A DNA stretch of 64,000 nt from Symsagittifera roscoffensis (taxonomy: Eukaryota; Xenacoelomorpha; Acoela; Convolutidae). The notes under the pieces are model-generated. The model was not told where the DNA came from, searched no databases, and was given only the letters and a program-made list of their open reading frames with translations. The stretch is from positions 1-64,000 of the forward strand of contig NW_026971315.1 of assembly GCF_963678635.1 (NCBI RefSeq), read 5' to 3'. Positions 54,327 through 64,000 of the stretch are shown here, one piece after another (the stretch's first letter is position 1; the number at the start of each line of letters is the position of its first letter). Made by a program: the position numbers and the translations under genes.

Positions 54327-55602
54327 AGATTCGAAATCACGGGAACAGGAGCTGGAGTTGATGGAAGCTCTGCGAGCGTTGATTTGAAAAGACGATTCTG
54401 CGATCGCGTGGGCTAAGCGTAAGGATGCCCTTTGCTTTGTCAGGTTCGTGGTGGATCGTATCCCCACTCCTGTTTTGGGAGGATGTATAAAGATCATTCG
54501 GCAAAAGGGAGTTGATTGCAAAAGAAACTTCCTTAGGGCACTCCTGGAACTATATCATGATATGCCGTTGACTGTACCAAATAAGGAGTCGAATGACATG
54601 GAGAGCTATCGCAAGTTGGAAGAAGTGAGAAGATATTCCAACAAAGAATTGAAAGTGAGCCGGGAGTTGATTGAAGCAGTCAAGGGACAAAAAGAGTTTG
54701 CAACACTAGGGAAACTGAAGTCGTTCCAATATGTGTCTGGCATACCGGGGATGGCGTATAATCCCTTCGTGAAAGAAGAAGCCAGGGAAGCGCACTTCGA
54801 CAATGAGCAAGTCATAGTACTCAATTTCTGGGTTGAACGGATTAAAGAAACTGGAATGCTGATGGTGGAACAACCCAAGCTGGGAATTATCTTGGAAGAA
54901 CGAGTGGTCGAACCCTCGGTTCCCGAGCTAAAGGGGCAAGTGAGTTTTGATTGTGGTTCTTGGGACGGTCCCTTGAAAACCAGTCTAGTAACGATGTGGG
55001 AACTCATGAAGCCTTCTTGGTGTCCTCATCCTAACGCCGATTTAATCTGGGACATGACGGCGGATATCACGTTAGACCTAGATGATGACGCGAGTTTACA
55101 TGATCTGGCCATGATACACCATCTGCTGGCCATGAGGTTGACGAAGCGGAAGAGCAACCCATCCACGGAGCTGTCCGAGGAAGGTCCATCGAGCAATTGG
55201 TTGAAGCAAGGCACATGCTTGGCTCAACATAGTGGGATGGAAGGACATGTTTGTAACTTGGGGTACTGCCTGATTACGCTGAGCGAGCAGCATCGACAAC
55301 TGGCACGATTGTACGGAAGATTGAGCATGTCGGATAAGAGTGGCATGGAGTTGGTCGCGGGCTGTCATGGGATGACGGATGTAAACTTGACCACAGCCTT
55401 GGGATTTTGTAACATGACGAGTTCGATAGAATCGCTTGAGCGCCTGGAGCGTGCCCATGAGCTGGTGACGTCCCTCAGCGTGGAAGTATTCCCTGGAGCA
55501 TTGCAGACAGAGCAGAAGATCGGAGGCTGGCGAGAAGCTCTGGAGAACGAAATGAATCTGAAAGATAGTGAAGCCTATCATAAACCTACTGGTTCAAAAT
55601 AA
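54327..55602 (+). pseudogene. ORF2 region 6, unknown, element B
   Basis: Coding character resumes about 54330 in a frame with a TGA near 54384, then is open from 54448 to TAA at 55600. Shared with A 14100-12900: WAKRKDALCFVRF, YVSGIPGMAYNPF, WELMKPS, GLEGHVC/GMEGHVC, CHGMTDVNLTTALGF, SVEVFPGALQTEQK. Two conserved His/Cys positions (GHVC, CHG) could bind metal, but I recognise no fold. A near-identical copy of its second half lies at 62459-63039. Confidence 0.6.
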
Positions 55603-55605
55603 CTG

Positions 55606-56760
55606 GTGGGTTCAAGCTCCGCACCATATTGCAGTAGTAGGTATCCTACACACATGGTGGTGATGGATGCGAGGACACAGCAGGTGTTGATTGACCAACT
55701 TTTCTCTGTGCCAAAGTGCGTGAGGTTGGCCACAATGTCGGAGAGGTCATATGATTTGTTGGCAAAGATCTTTCGGGCAGTCCCGAAGAGATCTGAAGGC
55801 AAGTTGCAAGACGTAGTGGGTGAAGAGTTTCTGAGATTGAACGAAGGTAATGTGAGTGAGTTCCAGAAGCAGAAAGCGAGTGGAGCGTTACCCACTGAAT
55901 TCCCCATCATAGAAGAGAAAGACGACTTACACAGAATTATGATGGAGGTGGAACCGTTGCTGGGAGCCTCAGGGTATCGGACCCGAAGGAACATAGTCAG
56001 AACCCATGGGGAGTATCCTTGCCACTGCTTGGCGCAGACGTTGTGGTACCCCAAACGCGGGAATCTGATACTAGTATGGGACCTGGAGGAGTTGTACTCT
56101 ACGGGGTTGCCCGATCAGAATCAACAGGTGTCAATCGTGGTGGTTAGTGCCATGCTGGCAGTGAGATGGTTGGAGGCTAACGCGGACACAAGTGAACAGG
56201 AGACGGCCGTGCCGACTCCTGAGCAGCTGAGCAACGTGAAGATGAGTCGTGAATTGGATCTTTTCAGAACCACCTGCAAGGTTCTGAGAATACCCAAAGC
56301 CATTGAAAGAATACGGTCAAGGCAAAGATTGATGCCTTGGTTCCGTGCAGTGATGATATCATGGATGTATGAACGCGCGAAGCGTCATATGTCGAGGAAC
56401 ACTGAAACCTATCAATCTTTCCAGCTAGATATAGGACCGGGAGCCTATAAGAGAGTATTCCTGACGCACAGAAACGCGGTCACCACGGCGGTGAAGCGAG
56501 TAGCTGGAGCGCCTTGTGTAACTGAAGATGAGAAGAAAGAGGTCTTAAGAGCTGACCTAGAAAGAAATGTGAGCCTATGTCTTCACAACAGCTTTTGCAG
56601 GAACCGGGAGCAAAATGTGAATGTGGACCCGCTACCTTGTTGCAAACCGAGGCTGTTGGAGCAGGAGAGTTGGGGCACGGCCCGCAACTCCATGAACATG
56701 TTGGAGAAAGTATTAGAAGACAGCGAAGCTGAAGATCAGGATGGACAAGCGATGGAGTGA
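55606..56760 (+). pseudogene. ORF2 region 7, carboxy-terminal, element B
   Basis: In phase with region 6 across TAA 55600. Shared with A 13000-11784 and C 62458-61810: SVPKCVRLATMSE, EYPCHCLAQTLWYP, LMPWFRA, MxEYAKxHMS, FLTHRNAVTTAVKR, RNVSLCLHNSFCRNRE and DPLPCCK. The ordered Cys residues near the end are conserved in all three copies. No signal peptide or membrane segment is visible, so it is not an obvious envelope. The stop at 56760 is probably the true end of ORF2. Confidence 0.62.
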
Positions 56761-57518
56761 AGATTATGAACGAAGAGAACAAGTGAAGACGTGAGCAAAG
56801 AAGAGAAGAGAAGGAAAAAAAACTTGATTGTCTTTGTGTGTTAAAACTTGAACCAATCAACCAAGCTTTGATTATTGAACTTGTTAAACTTTTTGTTTTG
56901 ATTTAGTTTGGTCAAACCAAACTTTGAAAATTGTTACAATTGTTAAAATTGTTGAAAGAAAATTTTAGTTATACTATTTATGTATATATATAGAACATAG
57001 GTGAGTATATTTACCTATTTAAACATGACTGAAGTTTTTAACCTGTGTAAGACGCAATTTCACTGTGTGGCGACATGGTAAGTTTGAGTAAACTCGCTCG
57101 AGAGGGTGAGTAACTCAATAACTTTCCTGGCCACAGAGTTTCTTAGTTTTAATATTGAAGGGACCGCATAAATAACTGATTATACTTGGTGAGTGATGTT
57201 AAGTTAATTTTAACGGGTGCGTGGCCGTGCCACGTCCCACTTTTTAATCACAAAGAGCGAAAACAAGTTTTATGGCAAGACGACGGAAGTAGTCAGAAAA
57301 GAAATTTTATCTAGGACACTTCTTATGGTGCAAATTTTGTGAAAATGTTGAAAGGCAGTGAAATGTAGTACGATGCCATTTGTGAACACGTAGTGAGTTG
57401 GGGTAGAGTAGATAAATTTCATTTTCTTATGCGATTTTGTAAGATTGATTACAGAGAACTGGAACACTACTTGACGATAACCCGGTGTTATGCGATCAAT
57501 TGGAACATTGAGGGGGAC
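56761..57518 (+). other. 3' untranslated region of element B
   Basis: About 760 bp, AT-rich, no coding signal, ending at the polypurine tract. It does not show close similarity to A's 3' region by eye. Confidence 0.6.
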
Positions 57519-57532
57519 TTGTCCGGGGAGTA
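57519..57532 (+). promoter_or_regulatory. Polypurine tract of element B
   Basis: TTGTCCGGGGAGTA directly before the TG of the 3' LTR at 57533. It primes plus-strand DNA synthesis in LTR retroelements. Confidence 0.88.
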
Positions 57533-58210
57533 TGTGCCATTCTGCCAGATGGCACAGCGCAACCTTCCGACGACACGAAAAAAAAACGAATAAAGGCCTT
57601 AGGAACGAAAAATTATTGCGAAGGAGGGTAGGAATATTCTAGAATTTTTATTTTTAAAATTTCGATTGAAGAGTGAATATTTCTGAGAAATAGAAAAAGA
57701 CGGCCATTTTGACAAAAAAGGACGAAAAAACAGAACAACGACAAGTATTGTGGAAAACGGTCGCACAAGAGACGAAAAACACGAAGCCTCTTATCGTGGC
57801 AACAACACACGATAAGACTTATAGCAGAGGAGATTGGTGGAGAAGGAAGCTTCAGTGGGGAAGAAATATTCCACGGAACCCTCCCGTGCCACAAATTGGG
57901 AGAGATAAGAACGTTATCTCAGGAAGATTACGGGAGCGGAGGCTTGGTCCCCCAGAGACTGTTTTATGTGAAGGGACTATATAAAACTAACTTTGTAGCT
58001 ACTTGGATGTCGTAGAAGTCTGAATTAACACCGGTATAATTTGATATTTTAGAATATGAGTAGCTAGAAAGAGGAAAGGGTCAATCCATCTCCAATGGAT
58101 TTAATATAGAACTGTCACACAAAAACATATTAAAATAGGTTGTTCGAGCCGTGTTTTTAATGGCAATCACGTAGTCTGAGGATCCGAGACTCAGCTATGT
58201 GGTTGTGTTC

Positions 58211-58947
58211 AATAGAAATGTGCAAGTGGACCTATCCTTGAATAATGATACTCTTTCTCAAGTGTCTGTTATAACTGATTTGGGCCTAACAATTGACAGT
58301 AATCTCAGATGGGGTTCTCACTCTGAGAACCGTTTACATAATGCCCTTAAGTCTTTTTTCTCAATTAAACGTAATGTGCCCGCTTCATGTCCCATCTCGA
58401 CTAAGCTGACCCTTTATCGTTCTAGGGTGCTGTCTGTGCTCCTATCAACCTCCCAAGCGTGGTGGCCCCAGCGCTCTTACCTTGTTAAGTTTGAACGTTT
58501 TAATAAAAAGTTTTAAGGTGGATATGTAATAACTACTCTCTAAGCTACATCGATTGCTGTCGCAAATTGTCTGTGTTTCCTGTTACCTTTTATTTGCAAT
58601 TTTATGATCTGATATTTTTCTGTAAACTTATAAATAATTTTTATAATTTTGATGTTTTTCAATTTGTACAATATCGTCGCAACTTTGGCACAAGAAATGA
58701 TGATTATCTCCTCCTAGAAGAACGGTTTCCCGTATCTCAAGTCTCGAAATCCAACTATTTCAATCGTATCATTCCTCTATTCAACTACCTCACCAAGCAA
58801 TATCGTCTTGATTTCTGCTCACCTGGAATTCTTAAATCGCGCCTTGTAACTATTTTGTCATCTCACCTTGAAACATTTGACATTCATAATACTTGTTCTT
58901 ATTTTATAAAATGCCCCTGCTCCACTTGTAAATTTACTCGCAGTTAG
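58211..58947 (+). pseudogene. LINE RT carboxy-terminal fragment
   Basis: The frame to 58516 reads ...VITDLGLTIDSNLRWGSH... then LYRSRVLSVLLSTSQAW, the region after the RT palm in CR1/L2-type elements. After a frame change, 58567-58947 continues to the natural end (FGTRNDDYLLL...FSPGILKSRL-like...CPCSTCKF). Truncated at the 5' end and broken, so inactive. It differs from the LINE at 4807-8560. Confidence 0.72.
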
Positions 58948-59021
58948 TCTTTTAGTTCAATTTGTTTGTATTTTATACCAGAAATGGTAATTGAAGTCTT
59001 TTAGTAGTAGTAGTAGTAGAC
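58211..59021 (+). mobile_element. 5'-truncated CR1/L2-type LINE inserted in the B 3' LTR
   Basis: 811 bp replacing about 37 bp of LTR. It ends in (TAG)n at about 59003-59019, a short microsatellite tail of the kind found in CR1/L2-like LINEs. No clear target duplication is visible. Confidence 0.8.
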
Positions 59022-59192
59022 TGATGGCCTAAAAGTAGTAACTTTTTACTTGGCCCTAAACAGACCAGAAAATCAACTGGCAAGGTCGAGACGGTGAAAA
59101 ACGAGTAGGATTAAAGTAACTGACGCCTGCCAGTCGTTAATAGGTACTTTTTCTACGCTCCGTCGCTGTGTAGTATTTGGGCGAATGTTACA

Positions 59193-59568
59193 ACCGTTGT
59201 TCGCAACAGCCTTGCAACTATTGTAGCGTCACAATAGTTGCAACTCGGAACGGTCTCTGCTATTTCTGCTTTTTTCTGATTCCGATTCTCAATTTTTCCA
59301 TTGTTGTCGTCGTCGCAACTATCGTTCGTTGTTGCGTTTCTATTTTGGTTTTTCTCTAAAATGGCCGTTTTTGACATTTCTCAGAATTATTACGTCATCA
59401 TTTCGAATTTTTAAAATTTAGGAATTTCCGAATCCTTCAGCCTTCACGATTTGTCCAATCGTCTGAATAACGCTCTTATTCCTTCAAAATCGCCAATTTG
59501 GAAGGTTCGCTGCTAAAAACTCGAAACTGCTGAATCTGCATTTTTGTCCATTCTGGTCGAATGTCACA
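59193..59568 (-). repeat. 5' LTR of element A, U3-side part
   Basis: Continues the LTR interrupted at 33934 (59193-59195 is the acc duplication). Matches 10537-10909 of the 3' LTR, including the hairpin (59212-59243), and ends GAATGTCACA at 59568. The next bases, tcg, repeat 9991-9993. Confidence 0.92.
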
Positions 59569-60068
59569 TCGCTAGAGGAGCGAATTTTTTTTATGCGATT
59601 GAGTGTGAGGCTGACTTAATAACTTTACATTAAACGTAATTTTAAATACTTTTTTGCTTCCTTTGTGTTTTAGTTAGCAGTCTACCTCATTGTACGAGCG
59701 GAAATTTTTTTGTATGTGACTTGAGCGTGAGGCCGACTTAAAATTTTTTTTACAAAACGTAATTTTGAATTTTTGAATTTTTTCTTTGCTTCCTTTATGT
59801 TTTAGTTAGCTTTTGGAAGGAATGGAATAAATACAAATATGGAAAAAAACTCCTATTTGAACTTTGTTTTTTATTTTGATTGTTAATTTACCAACTCGGT
59901 TTGTTATAACTCTTGTTTTTTTCTTATTCTTTTTTGGTTTGATAGGTTTTGGCTTAAATTAAATCGGCTTAGTTGCCTCATTTTGCCTCGTTCTTCGATC
60001 GAAAAAAGGTTAGTTGTGTATGTTTGTGTTTTGATGGTGAAAGGGACTTGATAACTTTTGGTAAGTTT
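59569..60068. other. AT-rich DNA between elements A and C with a ~115-bp tandem duplication
   Basis: About 59580-59683 and 59698-59811 are imperfect direct copies (GAGGCTGACTTAA, AACGTAATTTT and TTTTAGTTAGC in the same order). The motif tttgataggttt..aaatcggcttag occurs at 59937-59975, as it does left of A. No gene seen. Confidence 0.6.
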
Positions 60069-60990
60069 TGTAACATTCGCCCGGAAGATACATATCGACG
60101 GATAACAAAACTAAGTCTTAAGACGACTGGCTAGCGTCTAAACAGAGCTTTGCATGTTTTTCACCGTCTCTACCAAGCCAGTACTTTTCGGTGGTCTTTC
60201 TTACATCAGGCTGACAAAAACGTTACTGTTCTCCGGCTTCGACCAGAACGCTCAAATTAACTGAATTACATGCAAAATTAGTGAGCTCATGGCTGGGTCT
60301 CAGTATCCCCAGACCACGAGGTCACTCCTAAAAACAGGGCTACTACTTATCATTTTACTATTGTTTTTGTTCAGTAGATAAAAATCATCATCTCCATCGA
60401 AGATGGATCAACCCTTTCCCCCAACTCCTAGCTTCTCATCCTTATCAAAACGAATCCAAATATCAGTTAAATTCAAGTCAGGACATGACAGGATGCTAAA
60501 AGTTTATGTGAGTTAATAAAAGTTTCCGTCCCGAGACCCTTCCGGATTCTTGAATCCGCCGAATCAAGCTCCTTACTCTTGATTTCTTGCTAATCCGGAA
60601 GGCTGGTTCTCACCCTTCACCGTTGTTGGCAACGGCCTTGCAACTATTGTAGCAGCACAATAGTTGCAACTCGGAGCGTTCTCTGCTATTCTGTAGTTCG
60701 TTGTCGTTTTCCAATCTCGATTATCGTACTGTTCGCAATCGCAGATAAAAGTTGTTCTGCTTTTTACTCGCTTTTTTTGTTAAAATGGCCGTTTCAGCAT
60801 TTCTCAGAAATGTGTCGTCATCATTCGAAATTTTGAAAATTTAAAATACTAGAATATTCTAGCCCTCACCGTTTGGCTAAACGTTCCAATAACGTCGCTA
60901 ATCCTTCGAAATCATCAACTCGGAAGGCTTACTGCTAAAAATTCGAATCCTGCATAAATTGCATTTTGGCCATTCTGGTCGAATGTCACA
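60069..60990 (-). repeat. 3' LTR of element C
   Basis: 922 bp with TGTAACATTCG...CGAATGTCACA ends, colinear with 9994-10909 including the hairpin at 60638-60669. Confidence 0.92.
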
Positions 60991-61003
60991 TACTCCCCGG
61001 ACA
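60991..61003 (-). promoter_or_regulatory. Polypurine tract of element C
   Basis: Element-sense TGTCCGGGGAGTA directly before the 3' LTR, identical to that of A. Confidence 0.82.
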
Positions 61004-61809
61004 GTCCGGTCAATGTCCTCATTGAATCGCGCAATGTTCTAAATGGTTACAGTGTCATCGAACAGAATTTACAAAATGCACGAAATTACTTTTATCCACG
61101 TCATATCAACTCACCGCAGAATATAAATGGCATCATACTACATCACTATAGCCTTCAAATTCTTTCATTAATCTGCACATTGAGAATATGACCTAGGATA
61201 AAACATGTTTTCTGACTTCCAGTGTCAATGTCCCGATTAAAACTTTTTCTCTTAGATTTAAAAGATGTTGACTTGCAGGACAGTCCTGCCAACCAACAAG
61301 CTAAAATTATCCTACTATGCTCCTTCCCTTCGGAAATCTTGCTTGTTTATTGTCCTGAATATTAAAACTAAGAAACTTTGTGATTAGAAAGAACAATGTA
61401 CCAACCTCCCTCTTCAAGAGGTTACTCAAGTCTTTCATATCACCACAAAGTGATCAGTTTTCCTAAGTGATTAAAAACAATCATGCAGGCTGGAATATTT
61501 AAATATACTCTTCCCTCAAGCCTTTCTAAATAAATAATAAGTGAGTGTCTCTAAAGCCACTTCAACTAAAACCAAAATGCAAATTTATAAATGCAACAAT
61601 TTCCAAACTCAACTAAATGTTTCAGTTTTCAATTACAACTTGGTTGCTTGGTTTCTCACTTGAGCTCTTCACACACACAAAACAATTCTGAGTTTTGACT
61701 TTTCTTCATCATTCCTTTGTTCTCTTCTCTTTTTGTCGTTTAGAAGTTCCAAAACTTCCAAATTCTTCCAATTTTCCTTCTCACCGCCTCCCGCCTTCTC
61801 GACCATTCG
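61004..61809 (-). other. 3' untranslated region of element C
   Basis: Colinear with 10923-11783 of A at high similarity (for example gcaggacagtcctgcc near 61277 and near 11196). No coding signal. Confidence 0.65.
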
Positions 61810-62458
61810 TCAATGCTCCATCTCCTCCTCCTGCGACACTGACTCCGCACTCTCGGTTTCCGTGTCTTGTAGCACGTCATTGACTATCCTGACGCTGTTG
61901 GAAGCCGTCCTCCAACACTTCGGCTCTTCCACCCTCTGTTTACAGCAAGGTAGGGGATCCACGTTTGATTCTCTGTTTCTACAGAAGCTGTTGTGGAGAC
62001 ACAACGTCACGTTTCTCTCCAAATCTTCTTTCAGCATCTCTGCCTTCTCATTTCCACTACGCTCGCTCGTCCTGGAAATTCTTTTCACAGCGGTGGTCAC
62101 TGCATTCCGATGGGTCACGAAAGCTCGCTTGAAAGCTCCTGCCCCAATGTCCAGCTGATATTCACTGTACACTCTGCCATGCTTCGACATATGCTTCTTC
62201 GCATACTCGTACAACCATGCAGTCATGTTAGCTCTGAACCATGGCATCAATCGTTTTCCCGCCCATATCTTCTTCACTTCCATTGGAATGTTCAGAACCC
62301 CGCACATTGTCTCAAAAAGATCCAAATCTTTTAGACAATCTAATTTTCGCAATTGTTCTCTCGTCGGTGCCTCCTGTCTATTATTTTCTCTCACATGAGC
62401 TTCCAGCCATCGTATCGCCATCATAACTCCCACTATCACTATTGTTATGGGCTGTGAT
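61810..62458 (-). pseudogene. ORF2 carboxy-terminal region, element C (truncated)
   Basis: Matches A 12352-11784 and carries LMPWFRANMTAWLYEYAKKHMSK, FVTHRNAVTTAVKRISRTSE, LCLHNSFCRNRE and DPLPCCK. It runs to a stop at 61810, about 16 residues beyond the stop seen in A. The first bases of the frame (62459-62466) belong to the joined sequence. Family not recognised. Confidence 0.7.
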
Positions 62459-64000
62459 GTCCTCATCCTAACGCCGATTTAATCTGGGACATGACGGCGG
62501 ATATCACGTTAGACCTAGATGATGACGCGAGTTTACATGATCTGGCCATGATACACCATCTGCTGGCCATGAGGTTGACGAAGCGGAAGAGCAACCCATC
62601 CACGGAGCTGTCCGAGGAAGGTCCATCGAGCAATTGGTTGAAGCAAGGCACATGCTTGGCTCAACATAGTGGGATGGAAGGACATGTTTGTAACTTGGGG
62701 TACTGCCTGATTACGCTGAGCGAGCAGCATCGACAACTGGCACGATTGTACGGAAGATTGAGCATGTCGGATAAGAGTGGCATGGAGTTGGTCGCGGGCT
62801 GTCATGGGATGACGGATGTAAACTTGACCACAGCCTTGGGATTTTGTAACATGACGAGTTCGATAGAATCGCTTGAGCGCCTGGAGCGTGCCCATGAGCT
62901 GGTGACGTCCCTCAGCGTGGAAGTATTCCCTGGAGCATTGCAGACAGAGCAGAAGATCGGAGGCTGGCGAGAAGCTCTGGAGAACGAAATGAATCTGAAA
63001 GATAGTGAAGCCTATCATAAACCTACTGGTTCAAAATAACTGGTGGGTTCAAGCTCCGCACCATATTGCAGTAGTAGGTATCCTACACACATGGTGGTGA
63101 TGGATGCGAGGACACAGCAGGTGTTGATTGACCAACTTTTCTCTGTGCCAAAGTGCGTGAGGTTGGCCACAATGTCGGAGAGGTCATATGATTTGTTGGC
63201 AAAGATCTTTCGGGCAGTCCCGAAGAGATCTGAAGGCAAGTTGCAAGACGTAGTGGGTGAAGAGTTTCTGAGATTGAACGAAGGTAATGTGAGTGAGTTC
63301 CAGAAGCAGAAAGCGAGTGGAGCGTTACCCACTGAATTCCCCATCATAGAAGAGAAAGACGACTTACACAGAATTATGATGGAGGTGGAACCGTTGCTGG
63401 GAGCCTCAGGGTATCGGACCCGAAGGAACATAGTCAGAACCCATGGGGAGTATCCTTGCCACTGCTTGGCGCAGACGTTGTGGTACCCCAAACGCGGGAA
63501 TCTGATACTAGTATGGGACCTGGAGGAGTTGTACTCTACGGGGTTGCCCGATCAGAATCAACAGGTGTCAATCGTGGTGGTTAGTGCCATGCTGGCAGTG
63601 AGATGGTTGGAGGCTAACGCGGACACAAGTGAACAGGAGACGGCCGTGCCGACTCCTGAGCAGCTGAGCAACGTGAAGATGAGTCGTGAATTGGATCTTT
63701 TCAGAACCACCTGCGAGGTTCTGAGAATACCCAAAGCCATTGAAAGAATACGGTCAAGGCAAAGATTGATGCCTTGGTTCCGTGCAGTGATGACATCATG
63801 GATGTATGAACGCGCGAAGCGTCATATGTCGAGGAACACTGAAACCTATCAATCTTTCCAGCTAGATATAGGACCGGGAGCCTATAAGAGAGTATTCCTG
63901 ACGCACAGAAACGCGGTCACCACGGCGGTGAAGCGAGTAGCTGGAGCGCCTTGTGTAACTGAAGATGAGAAGAAAGAGGTCTTAAGAGCTGACCTAGAAA
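62459..64000 (+). pseudogene. Near-identical copy of element B ORF2 regions 6-7, inverted relative to C
   Basis: Matches 55022-56563 at constant offset with only a few substitutions seen (for example gcaag to gcgag near 63714 and gatgat to gatgac near 63793). It shares the TAA seen at 55600 (here near 63037), so it copies an already defective element. It is cut by the window end. The join to C at 62458/62459 shares at most 2 bp. Confidence 0.88.

Larger units (their letters stand above)
33935..59192 (+). mobile_element. Element B: giant Ty3/gypsy-like LTR retrotransposon inserted in the LTR of A
   Basis: TG...CA LTRs (33935-34817 and 57533-59192, the latter enlarged by a LINE), PBS at 34830, polypurine tract at 57519-57532, and the 3-bp target duplication acc (33932-33934 and 59193-59195). 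Length without the LINE is about 24.4 kb. Contents in order: leader, ORF1 (Gag-PR-RT-RH-IN-macro), spacer, ORF2 (SGNH plus unknown regions). About a dozen stops and frameshifts over 19 kb of coding sequence make this copy defective. The LTR pair differs at roughly 1-2% by eye, so it is younger than A. Its LTR is a different, alignable subtype of the same family. Confidence 0.93.
57533..59192 (+). repeat. 3' LTR of element B (split by a LINE)
   Basis: 57533-58210 matches 33935-34611, and about 59022-59192 matches the end of the 5' LTR. Roughly 37 bp of LTR corresponding to 34612-34648 are missing at the LINE insertion site. The LTR ends GGGCGAATGTTACA, followed by the target repeat acc. Confidence 0.92.
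60069..62458 (-). mobile_element. Element C: 3' end of a third giant element (truncated)
   Basis: A-type 3' LTR (60069-60990), polypurine tract, 3' untranslated region and the last ~650 bp of ORF2, all on the minus strand and colinear with 9994-12371. It stops at 62458, where unrelated orientation and sequence begin. No left target duplication can be tested because the other end is absent. Confidence 0.88.

Noticed and set aside
54448-56760. ORF2 carboxy-terminal region as a retroviral envelope
   Set aside because: No signal peptide, fusion peptide or transmembrane segment is visible, and the conserved blocks are soluble-looking helices and Cys clusters.

Overview
The window is repeat-dense DNA from a eukaryote, almost certainly an invertebrate animal. 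The flanks are AT-rich, and I see no host gene, rRNA, tRNA or CRISPR array. The recognisable content is retroelements: a Penelope-like element (PLE) with a GIY-YIG endonuclease, CR1/L2/jockey-type LINE fragments, and members of one giant Ty3/gypsy-like LTR retrotransposon family. The species cannot be named from this sequence.

Layout. 4-946 is a solo LTR with a 3-bp target duplication. About 2110-4388 (minus) is a decayed PLE whose reverse transcriptase carries a PHD-type zinc finger. 4807-8560 is a LINE remnant containing a ~1.62-kb tandem duplication. Element A is a 24.3-kb minus-strand element. Its 3' LTR is 9994-10909. Its 5' LTR is split into 33392-33934 and 59193-59568, because element B (plus strand, 33935-59192) inserted into it in the opposite orientation. 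B therefore lies head-to-head with A. B's own 3' LTR (57533-59192) was later hit by a truncated LINE (58211-59021). Element C, another minus-strand member, begins at 60069 and stops abruptly at 62458, where it joins a near-identical plus-strand copy of B positions 55022-56563 that runs to the window end.

The giant element. Comparing A with B gives the ancestral plan: LTR (883-916 bp), a primer-binding site resembling the 3' end of tRNA-Asn, a ~2.8-3.1 kb leader, and ORF1. ORF1 encodes Gag with a coiled coil, a capsid-like region and two CCHC knuckles, then aspartic protease, RT, RNase H, integrase and a C-terminal macro domain. A 380-460 bp spacer with a conserved splice-acceptor-like site follows, then a second very long frame, ORF2 (~8.8 kb). 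ORF2 starts with a coiled coil and an SGNH/GDSL hydrolase with all four motif blocks. It continues with ~2,300 residues that I do not recognise apart from a possible second, degenerate SGNH-like fold. A polypurine tract and the 3' LTR close the element. Stops and frameshifts lie at different places in A and B, so both copies look dead but the ancestral frames were probably continuous.

Most interesting points. The polypurine-tract sequence TTGTCCGGGGAGT recurs inside the coding region of both copies. It forms a cluster in the RNase H-integrase spacer and has one copy in the macro-domain reading frame, in a different codon phase and about 0.7 kb from the element midpoint. This suggests several internal plus-strand primers serving a ~24-kb template. 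The macro domain, the SGNH hydrolase and the giant unknown ORF2 make this an unusual retrotransposon. Three independent insertions all show a 3-bp target duplication.
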